Both the position numbers and the translations under genes were made by a program. Source: a virus. Taken from it: a stretch of DNA of 41,917 nucleotides. Each line of letters starts with the position of its first letter. Within the stretch, counting starts at the first letter, position 1. Shown here piece by piece: positions 1 through 7,581 of the stretch. The notes beneath the pieces were generated by a model, which ran no database searches, was not told where the DNA came from, and worked only from the letters and a program-made list of their open reading frames with translations. The stretch is taken from positions 1-41,917 of IMG/VR virus record IMGVR_UViG_3300037427_001752; one strand, 5' to 3'.

Positions 1-1
1 A

Positions 2-388
2 GAAGTTACTAATCTATCTGTTACTAATAATAACAGTGTAGCAGTAACTTTATCAGAGGATGTAACTACTGTGACTGTAAATAATATGGCACTTCCAGCA
101 CAGTTTCAAGACGCAGCAAATATTGCCATAACACCCTACAATACAATTACTTCTTCTAATCTTCAAACTGCTTTACAACAATTAGCAGATCAAGATTTCA
201 GAGGGGCTTCTGCCCCTTCAGGCTCTACAGTAGCTGGAACTTCCACAGTTCAGGAAGGAGATACGTGGTACGATACAGACGACGATCAATTTAAAATCTA
301 TAGAGAAGTTTCTTCTAATGTCTATAATTGGGTTCCAATTTTAGTAGGCACAGGAGATTCCGATACTTTAGACGGCGGGTCTTACTAA
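2..388 (+). CDS. Phage structural protein, C-terminal part (truncated by window edge)
   Basis: The reading frame is already open at base 2 and runs to the stop at 386-388. The GTG at 71 is only the first start-like codon inside the window, so the gene almost certainly begins upstream. The visible 128 residues are rich in Thr, Asn, Ser and Ala, as in phage fibre and baseplate proteins. The stretch with ALQQLADQDF followed by GDTWYDTDDDQFKIYR looks like the short beta motif often found in fibre-attachment proteins. It is the first gene of a + strand array of fibre genes, which supports a virion role. The exact function is not recognised. Confidence 0.6.
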   Translation, partial: EVTNLSVTNNNSVAVTLSEDVTTVTVNNMALPAQFQDAANIAITPYNTITSSNLQTALQQLADQDFRGASAPSGSTVAGTSTVQEGDTWYDTDDDQFKIYREVSSNVYNWVPILVGTGDSDTLDGGSY

Positions 389-407
389 GACTCGATAGGC
401 TTTTATT

Positions 408-1325
408 ATGGCACAAGTAATTAAAATTAAACGCTCTACAGGGACCGGGGCGCCTAGCGCTCTCGCAGTGGGAGAATTAGCCTATAGTAAAGGTAGTGAC
501 ACTTTTTACATAGGAGACCCTGCTGCTGCTAATACTCCTATTGCTATTGGCCCCGCAATTAAAAATAACGCAGGTACTGCGGTACTTGCAACGGGAATTA
601 CTGCTGCAGAAATTCGTACTTTAGCAGGAGTAGATGCTGCGGGTACTGACAATTCTACAGTAGCAAATCTTCGCACAAATCTTACAGCTATTAGTACCAA
701 TACCACTATTGGAGATGCCACCGATGTAACTATTACTACTTCTGGAAACTTAACAGTTACTGGAGATTTATTAGTTAGTGGTGATACTACAACTGTTAAT
801 ACCGCAACAATGTCTGTAGAAGATCCTTTAATGATACTAGCTTCAAATAATGGGGCAGCCGATGCCGTTGATATTGGGTTTTATGGACTATATGATACTT
901 CTGGCTCACAAGATTTGTATAGTGGGTTATTTAGAGACGCTAATGATGGAGGAAAGTGGAAACTCTTTAAGGATAATCAAGTAGCTCCAACAACTACAGT
1001 TAATACAAGTGGTACTGGTTATACAGTTGCGTCTCTTGTAGCAAACTTAGAAGGTGATGTAATTGGTAATCTTACAATTGGTGGGCATACAGTAAATGAT
1101 ATTGATATTACTTCGGAAGTATCTGATGCAGATGATCATTTAATGACCGCTTTGGCTATTAAAAATAAAATTGAAGATTATGGTTACTCTACTACTGTAG
1201 GAGATATAATTTCCGTTCAAGTGTCTAGTACTGACTCAAGTATTACAGGAGTGGGTACTGCTAGTAGTGGGGCTGCAGTTTTCGATTTACAAGTAGGCAC
1301 TATAGATGGAGGTACATACTCCTAA
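408..1325 (+). CDS. Tail fibre protein with Mtd-N-like N-terminal domain
   Basis: This 305-aa protein starts with IKIKRSTGTGAPSALAVGEL followed by DTFYIGDP. That is the pattern (K-x-K/R-R-S ... P..L..GELA ... YIGD) seen at the N-terminus of many phage fibres and of the major tropism determinant (Mtd) family. The rest is Thr/Ser/Gly/Asp-rich beta sequence with repeated TTTVNTATMSVEDPLMIL-type segments, common in trimeric marine phage fibres. Its stop codon overlaps the next ATG by one base, so translation is probably coupled. The likely role is host-surface recognition or fibre shaft. The receptor cannot be told from sequence. Confidence 0.75.
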   Translation: MAQVIKIKRSTGTGAPSALAVGELAYSKGSDTFYIGDPAAANTPIAIGPAIKNNAGTAVLATGITAAEIRTLAGVDAAGTDNSTVANLRTNLTAISTNTTIGDATDVTITTSGNLTVTGDLLVSGDTTTVNTATMSVEDPLMILASNNGAADAVDIGFYGLYDTSGSQDLYSGLFRDANDGGKWKLFKDNQVAPTTTVNTSGTGYTVASLVANLEGDVIGNLTIGGHTVNDIDITSEVSDADDHLMTALAIKNKIEDYGYSTTVGDIISVQVSSTDSSITGVGTASSGAAVFDLQVGTIDGGTYS

Positions 1326-1531
1326 TGTCTCAGACAATTAAACTGAAACGTAAATTTACAAGCGGAGCACCTGGTACTGATGATTTAGTAGAAGGTGAGG
1401 TTGCTATTAACACTGCAGATCAAAAAATTTATATGCGGGATGCATCAAATAACATTGTAGAGGTTGCAAATGTAGCAGCAGCTGGAGCAACAGTGGATGA
1501 TGCCACAGCATTGGCAATCGCATTAGGATAA
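1325..1531 (+). CDS. Small stand-alone Mtd-N-like fibre domain protein
   Basis: This 68-aa protein consists almost entirely of one domain: IKLKRKFTSGAPGTDDLVEG followed by EVAINTADQKIYMRD. It is a paralogue of the first 45 residues of the preceding gene. The start overlaps the upstream stop by one base. It probably makes a small fibre or tip subunit, or is what remains of a longer fibre after loss of the C-terminal part. No enzymatic motif is present. A virion role is inferred from position and domain. Confidence 0.65.
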   Translation: MSQTIKLKRKFTSGAPGTDDLVEGEVAINTADQKIYMRDASNNIVEVANVAAAGATVDDATALAIALG

Positions 1532-1535
1532 AACT

Positions 1536-1871
1536 ATGGCAAATACATTTAAAAATGCTTTCGCAGCAAATGTAAATCACTCAGCCTATGTTGATTTATA
1601 TACTGTGGGCTCTAGTACAACTACTGTAATTCTTGGCATGGCAATTTGTAACAAGACAGCAAATGCGGTAGATGTTACAGTTCAAATGCAAGATACTTCT
1701 GCATCAAGCGCAGACTTTCAAGTACTAGACACTGTGAGTATTCCTGGACGTACTACACTAGAAATATTAGCGGGACAGAAATATATTTTAGAAACTACTG
1801 ATGTGCTTCGTGTTAAGTCAGGTACTGCGAATGCTATTGACGTAACCTTAGGAATTATGGAGATAACCTAG
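1536..1871 (+). CDS. Virion structural protein, small beta-rich
   Basis: This 111-aa protein has alternating hydrophobic and Thr/Val residues and no signal peptide or catalytic motif. Its pattern (a VDLYTVGSSTTTVILGMAI segment, then alternating strands ending in VTLGIMEIT) resembles small beta-sandwich structural proteins that occur beside fibre genes in marine phages. It lies 4 bases after the previous stop, and its own stop overlaps the GTG start of the next gene. It is probably a fibre-associated or head-tail decoration protein. Family recognition is by general likeness only. Confidence 0.55.
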   Translation: MANTFKNAFAANVNHSAYVDLYTVGSSTTTVILGMAICNKTANAVDVTVQMQDTSASSADFQVLDTVSIPGRTTLEILAGQKYILETTDVLRVKSGTANAIDVTLGIMEIT

Positions 1872-2323
1872 TGGCTATTACAAAATTAGTTGCTCGCGCT
1901 ATAGCTGACGATGCTGTAAATGAAGCAAGAATGCAAATTAGTAATACTCCTACTAATGGTTATTTTCTTTCCGCCCAATCAGGAAATACTGGAGGACTTA
2001 CCTGGGCTGAAACTTCGTCAGGGTTAACCTTAGATACTACTGTTAAAACTGCAAATTTTACAGCGGCAGCGGGCAGTCAGTATCTATGTAACACAACGGG
2101 CGGGGCATTTAACATGACTTTGCCAACTAGCCCAAGTGCTGGCGATACTATCGGAATCATTGATTACTTAGGGACTTTTGATACTAACAATCTGACGCTG
2201 GTGCAAGCGAGTAGTAAAAAGATTTTTAGGGCAGATGCCAACGGGACAGTAGACACTAAGAACTGGTCAACCAGCATCAAATTTATTGACGACACAGTGG
2301 GTTGGCTACCCGCAGGAGATTAG
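1871..2323 (+). CDS. Putative tail fibre/baseplate protein
   Basis: This 150-aa protein starts at a GTG that overlaps the upstream TAG by one base (TAGTG). The N-terminal LVARAIADDAVNEARMQI is a short helix typical of the start of marine phage fibres, where I-x-D-D-A-V-x-x-x-K/R patterns recur. The rest is beta-type (segments around TSSGLTLDTTVKTANFTAA and TLPTSPSAGDTIGIIDYLG), as in fibre head domains. There is no recognisable enzyme. From about base 2150 the base composition starts to look more GC-rich than upstream. Confidence 0.55.
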   Translation: MAITKLVARAIADDAVNEARMQISNTPTNGYFLSAQSGNTGGLTWAETSSGLTLDTTVKTANFTAAAGSQYLCNTTGGAFNMTLPTSPSAGDTIGIIDYLGTFDTNNLTLVQASSKKIFRADANGTVDTKNWSTSIKFIDDTVGWLPAGD

Positions 2324-2326
2324 AGA

Positions 2327-4198
2327 ATGGCATCAACATCAAGCTTATACGGCGGCTCTGGCGGCGTAAATGATATCTACACCGACTCAACAGCGACAGT
2401 CGGGACGGGTAGTGTTGTCGCTGGTGAATCGCTGAAGTTAGATTCGACCGGACAGTTACTCCCACTCACATATCAAAAGATAGCTAACGTAGAAAGAAGT
2501 TCGACGGATATCAACACCCCCACCAACAACTACTACAACGCATCTACATCTGCTCAATACGGTAACCCAGTGCTACCTGATGGGCGATCCATCTATTTTT
2601 TACAGTATAGCGGTGGTGATGCACATTGCGTATTGCTCGAAAAGGACGGTAAAACCCGAGCTGGGACTAGTTACACACTCCTTGATCAATCTGGAAATAC
2701 ATCAGGTAATCAGTTTGTCGTCTGGCAGGTGGGCGAGACTGCCAGTGTTTATATGATAGGAATTGCTTATCGCTCGTACTACAACAATTACACATATATC
2801 TATCAAAAGCTCTTCATAGTCACTGTCTCGAAAACAAGCAACACACTCAATAATTATGCGATGCCCACCAGTTATTACACGAACGCTGTTTATAGTAGTT
2901 ATTCAAATTGGGAACAGCGCCTCATCGATCATAGAGATGTAAATAGCTGGCAGACATGCAGGAGCGATGACATACATCTAATTCTCGCACCATACACATC
3001 GGATCTGAACTATAGAGCTACTGCTTTTGCTGTCCAATCCAATGGAAATTTCTATTCGTCTGGGGGAACAGATTATGAAGATTTAGCGCATGTTACTCCC
3101 CTAAGCGCTATAGACATAGTCAAAATAGATGACGCGGCTGGCATCTTTTTGGTTATGCACGAAACAGCCTCAGGGACACAGACTCTTACAAAACTAGTTG
3201 TGGGGTCTGATGCGTCGATCACTGCATCCACAGTCGCAACTATAAACAGCTCGTACTCCGGCATGCATTCCAACCTTAATAGAGCTAATACAAATATGGT
3301 TGGTCATGGCACAGGAAGTAAGAACCTATGCTTTTTCGACAATTACTCCGACACGGGTTCCCAGAAGAAAATTGACTTTCAGCCCTGCACTTATAACAGT
3401 TCGACTGATGCCCTAACGTGGGGGACTTATGCTGAGTTGGACACGCCAACTGTCAACGGCACTCAAGTTGAAATGTACAGCACTTACAGAAAACAACGCA
3501 GGTCGAGATGGACTTATGCCTCTGCCTCCAAAAAAATATTCTTCGCCGACATAACAAACGACAAGGGACCGGGATTAGTTCTCGACACGCAAAACAGTAC
3601 GCTTAAAGCAGCTAACCTGCTACCAGAGCTGTCGTCTACTTCGATTACCGCAGTGTTAACGGCGAGTAAGGACGGGACCGAATTAATCATGCTCAACGAG
3701 AACCCTAGTACTGTGCCGTACCTCTCTGTTCTATACCCTTTCGGTATAGATACTGGTTCGCTGGTGACTACTTCCGCTGCTGCTGTTGCGCGTGAAGCAG
3801 GGGTGATTGGCGAAACGATTAATGTATCACTGATTGATGGCATTACAAGCTCGTCTGATCTTCCAACGACTCATTATCTCAAGAAAAACGATTTGTTTTT
3901 CCCTTACACTACTTTTGTAGACGGTGTTGCCGTCGCAGGTGGTGGAGCAGCATCCGTCATCAAAAGTATACAAAGAGGTCTTGCTCTCGTGAACGCTAGT
4001 GCTGGCACTGAGGTTACTTTTAACGCGGTTGATCTCGATAAAACGTCCATCAATCTTTCTGGTGGTACTAACTACAATAACGCTATTGGTGTTTCGCCTT
4101 GGATAGATACTATTACCACAACATCTATGAAAATTAGAACGAGCAATTACAGCTCATCCACCGGTTATGTATATTGGGAGGTAACAGAATATGTCTGA
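2327..4198 (+). CDS. Large putative receptor-binding fibre protein
   Basis: This 623-aa protein has no signal peptide and no known catalytic motif. It begins with MASTSSLYGGSGGVNDIY, a Gly/Ser-rich anchor-like start. Many short aromatic beta segments follow (Tyr/Asn/Ser-rich, such as YYNNYTYIYQKLFIVTVSKT), consistent with a beta-propeller or beta-helix receptor-binding region. Near residues 490-500 comes TSAAAVAREAGVIGETINVS, typical of fibre collar regions. The last seven codons overlap the next gene, a predicted fibre chaperone, as expected for a fibre/chaperone pair. Codon use is visibly richer in C- and G-ending codons than in genes on either side, which suggests module exchange. The fibre role is inferred. 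Confidence 0.6.
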   Translation: MASTSSLYGGSGGVNDIYTDSTATVGTGSVVAGESLKLDSTGQLLPLTYQKIANVERSSTDINTPTNNYYNASTSAQYGNPVLPDGRSIYFLQYSGGDAHCVLLEKDGKTRAGTSYTLLDQSGNTSGNQFVVWQVGETASVYMIGIAYRSYYNNYTYIYQKLFIVTVSKTSNTLNNYAMPTSYYTNAVYSSYSNWEQRLIDHRDVNSWQTCRSDDIHLILAPYTSDLNYRATAFAVQSNGNFYSSGGTDYEDLAHVTPLSAIDIVKIDDAAGIFLVMHETASGTQTLTKLVVGSDASITASTVATINSSYSGMHSNLNRANTNMVGHGTGSKNLCFFDNYSDTGSQKKIDFQPCTYNSSTDALTWGTYAELDTPTVNGTQVEMYSTYRKQRRSRWTYASASKKIFFADITNDKGPGLVLDTQNSTLKAANLLPELSSTSITAVLTASKDGTELIMLNENPSTVPYLSVLYPFGIDTGSLVTTSAAAVAREAGVIGETINVSLIDGITSSSDLPTTHYLKKNDLFFPYTTFVDGVAVAGGGAASVIKSIQRGLALVNASAGTEVTFNAVDLDKTSINLSGGTNYNNAIGVSPWIDTITTTSMKIRTSNYSSSTGYVYWEVTEYV

Positions 4199-4532
4199 TC
4201 TAATTTATGCAAATATTGATGATAATGGTAACTGCGTAGGTATCGTCATATACCGGCAGCCTCTTCTTGAGGCTACGGATAATATGGTTCTTATAGAGGC
4301 TGTAGATGAGTCGCTGTTTAGCAAACGCTGGACAGGAGAGGCGTGGGAAGACGTTGCCGCTACACCTGAATCAGCTAGGGCATGGCGAGATGATGAGTTG
4401 ATGAAGACAGACTACATAGTGCCTCTGAGCGATCACCCACAACGTGCAGCTTATATGACATATAGAGCCGCTTTAAGAGATTGGCCTAGCACCAGTAATT
4501 TTCCTGCTACTAAACCAGAGGTAGGAGAATAG
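4191..4532 (+). CDS. Tail fibre assembly chaperone
   Basis: This 113-aa protein has a two-part build. The N-terminus (YANIDDNGNCVGIVIYRQPL, then a RWTGEAWED segment) is the small beta region of fibre-assembly proteins. The C-terminal helix carries ARAWRDDELMKTDYIVPL and YMTYRAALRDWP. The last pattern (R-D-x-L...DW/DY...YR-x-x-L-R-D-W-P) is characteristic of the phage tail assembly chaperone family (PF16778-like). It overlaps the 3' end of the large fibre gene by 8 bases, fitting a chaperone for that fibre. The C-terminus NFPATKPEVGE reappears in a broken copy near 6599-6643. Confidence 0.75.
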   Translation: MSDLIYANIDDNGNCVGIVIYRQPLLEATDNMVLIEAVDESLFSKRWTGEAWEDVAATPESARAWRDDELMKTDYIVPLSDHPQRAAYMTYRAALRDWPSTSNFPATKPEVGE

Positions 4533-4533
4533 A

Positions 4534-5340
4534 ATGCCTTTTATAGGACGAGGACAAGCCGCAGGTAAAAATAATGTATTATTAGATGCAATTACAGCAT
4601 CGGCTACGGCTACCTATAATTTAACTTCAGGAAGTGTAGCGTACACTCCTATAGATGCTCAGTCCTTAGTGGTTTCTTTAAACGGAGTAACCCAGGCTCC
4701 TATAGCAGGATATACTGTATCTGGTTCTCAGATTGTGTTTGCAACTGCCCTTACAAGTAATGACGTAATAGACTATATCATAGGGTTCGAAGCAGTTAGT
4801 AAGAATGTAACACTAACAGGAATAGTAACTACAGAGCAGCTAGCTAATGATGCGGTAACAGCTGGAAAAATAGCTGATGATGCAATTACAAGTGCTCTGA
4901 TAGCTGATGACGCAGTAGGCTCAGACCAACTGGCGGGAAGTTTAACCGTTGATATTAATGGAGGAACTGTAGATGGTGCAGTTATTGGAGCCAGTTCAGC
5001 GGCTGCAGGTACATTCACTACTGTAACGGATGGGGCAGGGGCTATTAGAGCGATACCTAAAAATACGCAAGGTAGTGCTTATTCTTTAGTAGTTGGAGAT
5101 GTTGGAAAAGTTATTGATGCTGCTGGGACTGTTACGATTCCTAATGCTACTTTTAGCGCTGGAGACGCAGTATCAATTTTTAACAATACAACAAGTAATC
5201 TAACTATTACTTGTACTATTACAACTGCTTATAAAGCAGGAACTAATGCCGATATTGCAACGGCAACTTTAGCAACTCGTGGAGTTGCAACTATTTTATT
5301 TATTAGCGGTACTGTTTGTGTCATAGCAGGAAACATCTAA
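4534..5340 (+). CDS. Tail fibre protein
   Basis: This 268-aa protein starts two bases after the chaperone stop, with GGAG eight bases upstream of its ATG. The N-terminus MPFIGRGQAAGKNN is shared in part with the 46-aa gene at 6645. Residues about 20-80 form a beta domain with SLNGVTQAPIAGYTVSGSQI, the typical 'N-G-V-x-Q-x-P-x-x-x-Y' fibre motif of marine phages. Then come short helical repeats (TEQLANDAVTAGKIADDAIT, ALIADDAVGSDQLAG), which are coiled shaft repeats. The C-terminal 100 residues are a beta head domain. The last base of its stop is the first base of the next ATG. Confidence 0.75.
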   Translation: MPFIGRGQAAGKNNVLLDAITASATATYNLTSGSVAYTPIDAQSLVVSLNGVTQAPIAGYTVSGSQIVFATALTSNDVIDYIIGFEAVSKNVTLTGIVTTEQLANDAVTAGKIADDAITSALIADDAVGSDQLAGSLTVDINGGTVDGAVIGASSAAAGTFTTVTDGAGAIRAIPKNTQGSAYSLVVGDVGKVIDAAGTVTIPNATFSAGDAVSIFNNTTSNLTITCTITTAYKAGTNADIATATLATRGVATILFISGTVCVIAGNI

Positions 5341-6233
5341 TGGCAGGAATAATGATGATGCTTGCTGCAGCATCTGGAGGAGGAGCCCCAATCGACATAA
5401 CATATCTTGTTATTGCTGGTGCTGGGGGCGGCGGTAAGCAAGGTGGTCAGGTCGGTTCGTGCGGTGCAGGCGGCGGAGGTGCTGGAGGGCATGTAACAGG
5501 CACAGCCACAGCTAATCCAGGTGCAATAACCATCACTGTAGGTGCGGGAGGCGCAGGAATTACTGGCTCTGGCACCGTACAAGGAAATGACGGAGCGTCT
5601 TCAACAATCGCTGGCATTAGTACATCTTCTGTTGGCGGGGGTGGAGGCGCGAGAGGCACTTGGCCCGCAAATATTAACGGAAATGATGGCGGTAGTGGCG
5701 GCGGCGGCAGTAACGCCAATAGTGGCACAGGCGCAGGCGGTTCAGGAACTTCAGGCCAAGGAAACGACGGAGGCAACGGTAGTGTTGCTGGTACCGAATA
5801 TGGTGGTGGGGGTGGAGGCGGTGCCGGTGCGGCAGGCCAAAACGGTAGTGGGTCAAAAGGAGGCGACGGCGGAGCAGGAACAAACACATATTCGGCGTGG
5901 GCTTCAGCAACGTCTACTGGTGATGGAGGACTCTACTGTGGCGGTGGCGGTGGCTCAGGATACCAAAGCTCTTCAGGTCAAGGCATTGGAGGCACAGGGG
6001 GTGGTGGACAAGGCGGTACGGACGCTGTTGTAGCTGCTCCTGGTGACGCAAATACTGGAGGAGGTGGCGGCGCTGGTGGTGGTCGTGAAGGAACATACCC
6101 CTCAAAAGCCGGTGGCTCAGGCGTTGTTATTATTCGATACGATGGGGCCACAGCTGCTACAGGTGGAACAATAGTTAATAGCGGTGGTTACACATATCAT
6201 ACATTCACATCTTCAGGAACTTTTACGGTTTAA
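5340..6233 (+). CDS. Glycine-rich tail-fibre adhesin
   Basis: The start chosen is the ATG at 5340, which overlaps the upstream TAA by one base; an in-frame ATG at 5316 would reach into the previous gene. The 297-aa product starts MAGIMMMLAAASGGG, a hydrophobic anchor common in marine phage fibres. It then enters a domain with ITYLVIAGAGGGG, and at the end SGVVIIRYDG and YTYHTFTSSGTFTV. Between these lie about a dozen Gly-rich stretches (GGGGGAGG type). This matches Gly-rich fibre-tip adhesins, where polyglycine-II helices display receptor-specific loops (as in T4-like gp38 adhesins). The antisense strand is proline-rich only as a result. Confidence 0.75.
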   Translation: MAGIMMMLAAASGGGAPIDITYLVIAGAGGGGKQGGQVGSCGAGGGGAGGHVTGTATANPGAITITVGAGGAGITGSGTVQGNDGASSTIAGISTSSVGGGGGARGTWPANINGNDGGSGGGGSNANSGTGAGGSGTSGQGNDGGNGSVAGTEYGGGGGGGAGAAGQNGSGSKGGDGGAGTNTYSAWASATSTGDGGLYCGGGGGSGYQSSSGQGIGGTGGGGQGGTDAVVAAPGDANTGGGGGAGGGREGTYPSKAGGSGVVIIRYDGATAATGGTIVNSGGYTYHTFTSSGTFTV

Positions 6234-6236
6234 ATT

Positions 6237-6596
6237 ATGGCTCATTTTGCAAAAGTTGAAAACGGGATCGTAACGACAGTTATTGTTGCAGAGCAAGACT
6301 TCATTGACGAGCACTGCGAAGGAACATGGGTGCAAACTAGCTACAACACCTTTAGCGGTGTTCATTATGGGCAGGACGGAAACCCAGATGGGGGTACAGC
6401 ATTACGAAAGAACTATGCAGGAATAGGTTTTACTTATGACGCTGGAAGAGATGCTTTTTATGAAGCTAAACCTTATCCGAGCTGGACGTTAAATGAAGAT
6501 AGCTGCATTTGGGAACCTCCAACAGCAATACCTGACGACGATAAACTATACAGATGGAACGAGGATACAACTTCTTGGGTTGTCTGGGAAAGATAG
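6237..6596 (+). CDS. Conserved fibre-region protein
   Basis: This 119-aa protein follows the adhesin by 3 bases. It has the pattern MAHFAKVENGIVTTVIVAEQ, then a 'GTWVQTSYN' segment, then KNYAGIGFTYDAGRDAFY, and PYPSWTLNEDSCIWEPP with a terminal YRWNEDTTSWVVW. This arrangement is familiar as a short conserved protein of cyanophage and other marine phage fibre regions. I know of no established function. A role in fibre assembly or as a small virion subunit is inferred only from position. It is acidic, has no transmembrane segment and looks intact. Confidence 0.6.
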   Translation: MAHFAKVENGIVTTVIVAEQDFIDEHCEGTWVQTSYNTFSGVHYGQDGNPDGGTALRKNYAGIGFTYDAGRDAFYEAKPYPSWTLNEDSCIWEPPTAIPDDDKLYRWNEDTTSWVVWER

Positions 6597-6598
6597 AA

Positions 6599-6643
6599 TA
6601 TGATAGAAATTTTCTGGTCACTAAACCAGTATTAGGAGAATAA
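6599..6643 (+). pseudogene. Remnant 3' end of a second fibre-assembly chaperone gene
   Basis: Frame 6599-6643 reads Y-D-R-N-F-L-V-T-K-P-V-L-G-E-stop. It aligns with the last residues of the intact chaperone at 4191-4532 (S-N-F-P-A-T-K-P-E-V-G-E-stop): N-F, T-K-P and G-E match, followed in both cases by a short spacer and a gene starting MPFIG. No start codon or N-terminal part is present here. It therefore looks like the tail end left by deletion or recombination of a duplicated chaperone gene. Confidence 0.6.
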
Positions 6644-6644
6644 G

Positions 6645-6785
6645 ATGCCATTTATAGGAGAACAGCCCACAATAGCAGGAAAGCTAACTATAGCAGCTAG
6701 GTCGGGTAATGTGGAAGTTGAAATTACAACCGGGGTTATCACGATAACAGCGCGGTCAGGAACAGTTGAAATAGGAGTAACATAG
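6645..6785 (+). CDS. 46-aa protein sharing a start with the upstream fibre gene
   Basis: The ATG at 6645 follows AGGAGAATAAG, a good ribosome binding site. The protein begins MPFIGEQPTIAGKLTI; the fibre gene at 4534 begins MPFIGRGQAAG. The rest contains two copies of a short beta unit (TIAARSGNVEVEI and TITARSGTVEIGV). It may be a real small fibre subunit, or the shortened copy of a duplicated fibre gene whose body was lost. It ends one base before the next ATG, so it is probably translated. Confidence 0.55.
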   Translation: MPFIGEQPTIAGKLTIAARSGNVEVEITTGVITITARSGTVEIGVT

Positions 6786-6786
6786 T

Positions 6787-7581
6787 ATGGCAAATAGATA
6801 CCCACTTATTGTAGACTCTACAATAAAAGAAATAGTGGCAGGAGATACTCTTGTTGCTGATAATTTACTCCTGTCTGGTACTACTCCTACGCTCACAATA
6901 GGAGATGCGGGTGCGGAAGATACAAAGATAGTCTTTGATGGACACGCGAAGGACTTTTACATTGGCCTAGATGATACAGCCGACAAGTTGGTTATAGGTG
7001 ACGGCTCGACGGTTGGCACTAACAGTATCCTCACTCTTACAGACGATTCGGTAACCATAGGTGATGGCGCAGCAGATGTTGATGCTAAGATCGTATTTGA
7101 CGGCAATGCCCAAGACTTTTATATTGGACTTGATGATTCAGCAGATGATTTAGTAATCGGGCTTGGTTCTGCAGTAGGAACAACACCGGCAATTCATATT
7201 GATGAAAATCAAGTTGTTAAATTTGATGCAGGAATTCAAGAAGAGTCTACAGCACTTACTTCAGGAACTACAGTTGCTCTGGATGTAAGAGATGGTAGTG
7301 TTTTTACTATTACGCTAGGTCACGATATAAGCACTTTTAATTGGTCTAATCATGCAACGTCAGGTTATTCCTCTTCTTTTATTATGAAAGTTACTCAAGA
7401 TGGCACAGGAGGCAGAACTATTGCATGGCCTGACGGCACTAATAGCGTCACAGTGCGATGGGCAGGAGATACAGCCCCTACTTTATCTTCAGGGGCTGGT
7501 GATATTGATGTATTTGCTTTCTTTACTGTAGATGGTGGAGCTAATTATTATGGCTTTACGGCTGGACAGGATATGCTATGA
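6787..7581 (+). CDS. Tail fibre protein with duplicated internal unit
   Basis: This 264-aa protein has two consecutive copies of a unit of about 53 residues, near 34-86 and 87-139. Both contain KIVFDG.A.DFYIGLDD.AD.LVIG followed by a G-T segment. Such units make up the shaft of many cyanophage and other marine phage fibres. The C-terminal 110 residues form a beta domain (TVALDVRDGSVFTITLGHDI, then a tryptophan-containing WPDGTNSVTVRW), a common fibre tip fold. The stop overlaps the next ATG by 4 bases. It probably forms a trimeric fibre segment. Confidence 0.7.
   Translation: MANRYPLIVDSTIKEIVAGDTLVADNLLLSGTTPTLTIGDAGAEDTKIVFDGHAKDFYIGLDDTADKLVIGDGSTVGTNSILTLTDDSVTIGDGAADVDAKIVFDGNAQDFYIGLDDSADDLVIGLGSAVGTTPAIHIDENQVVKFDAGIQEESTALTSGTTVALDVRDGSVFTITLGHDISTFNWSNHATSGYSSSFIMKVTQDGTGGRTIAWPDGTNSVTVRWAGDTAPTLSSGAGDIDVFAFFTVDGGANYYGFTAGQDML

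Noticed and set aside
408-1531. Diversity-generating retroelement suggested by the Mtd-like domains
   Set aside because: No reverse transcriptase, template repeat or variable-region pair is visible; the N-terminal domain alone is common in ordinary fibres.
5447-5887. Long proline-rich open frame on the - strand opposite the glycine-rich adhesin
   Set aside because: It is the mirror of GGN codons (CCN on the other strand), lacks a ribosome binding site, and opposes a clear gene.
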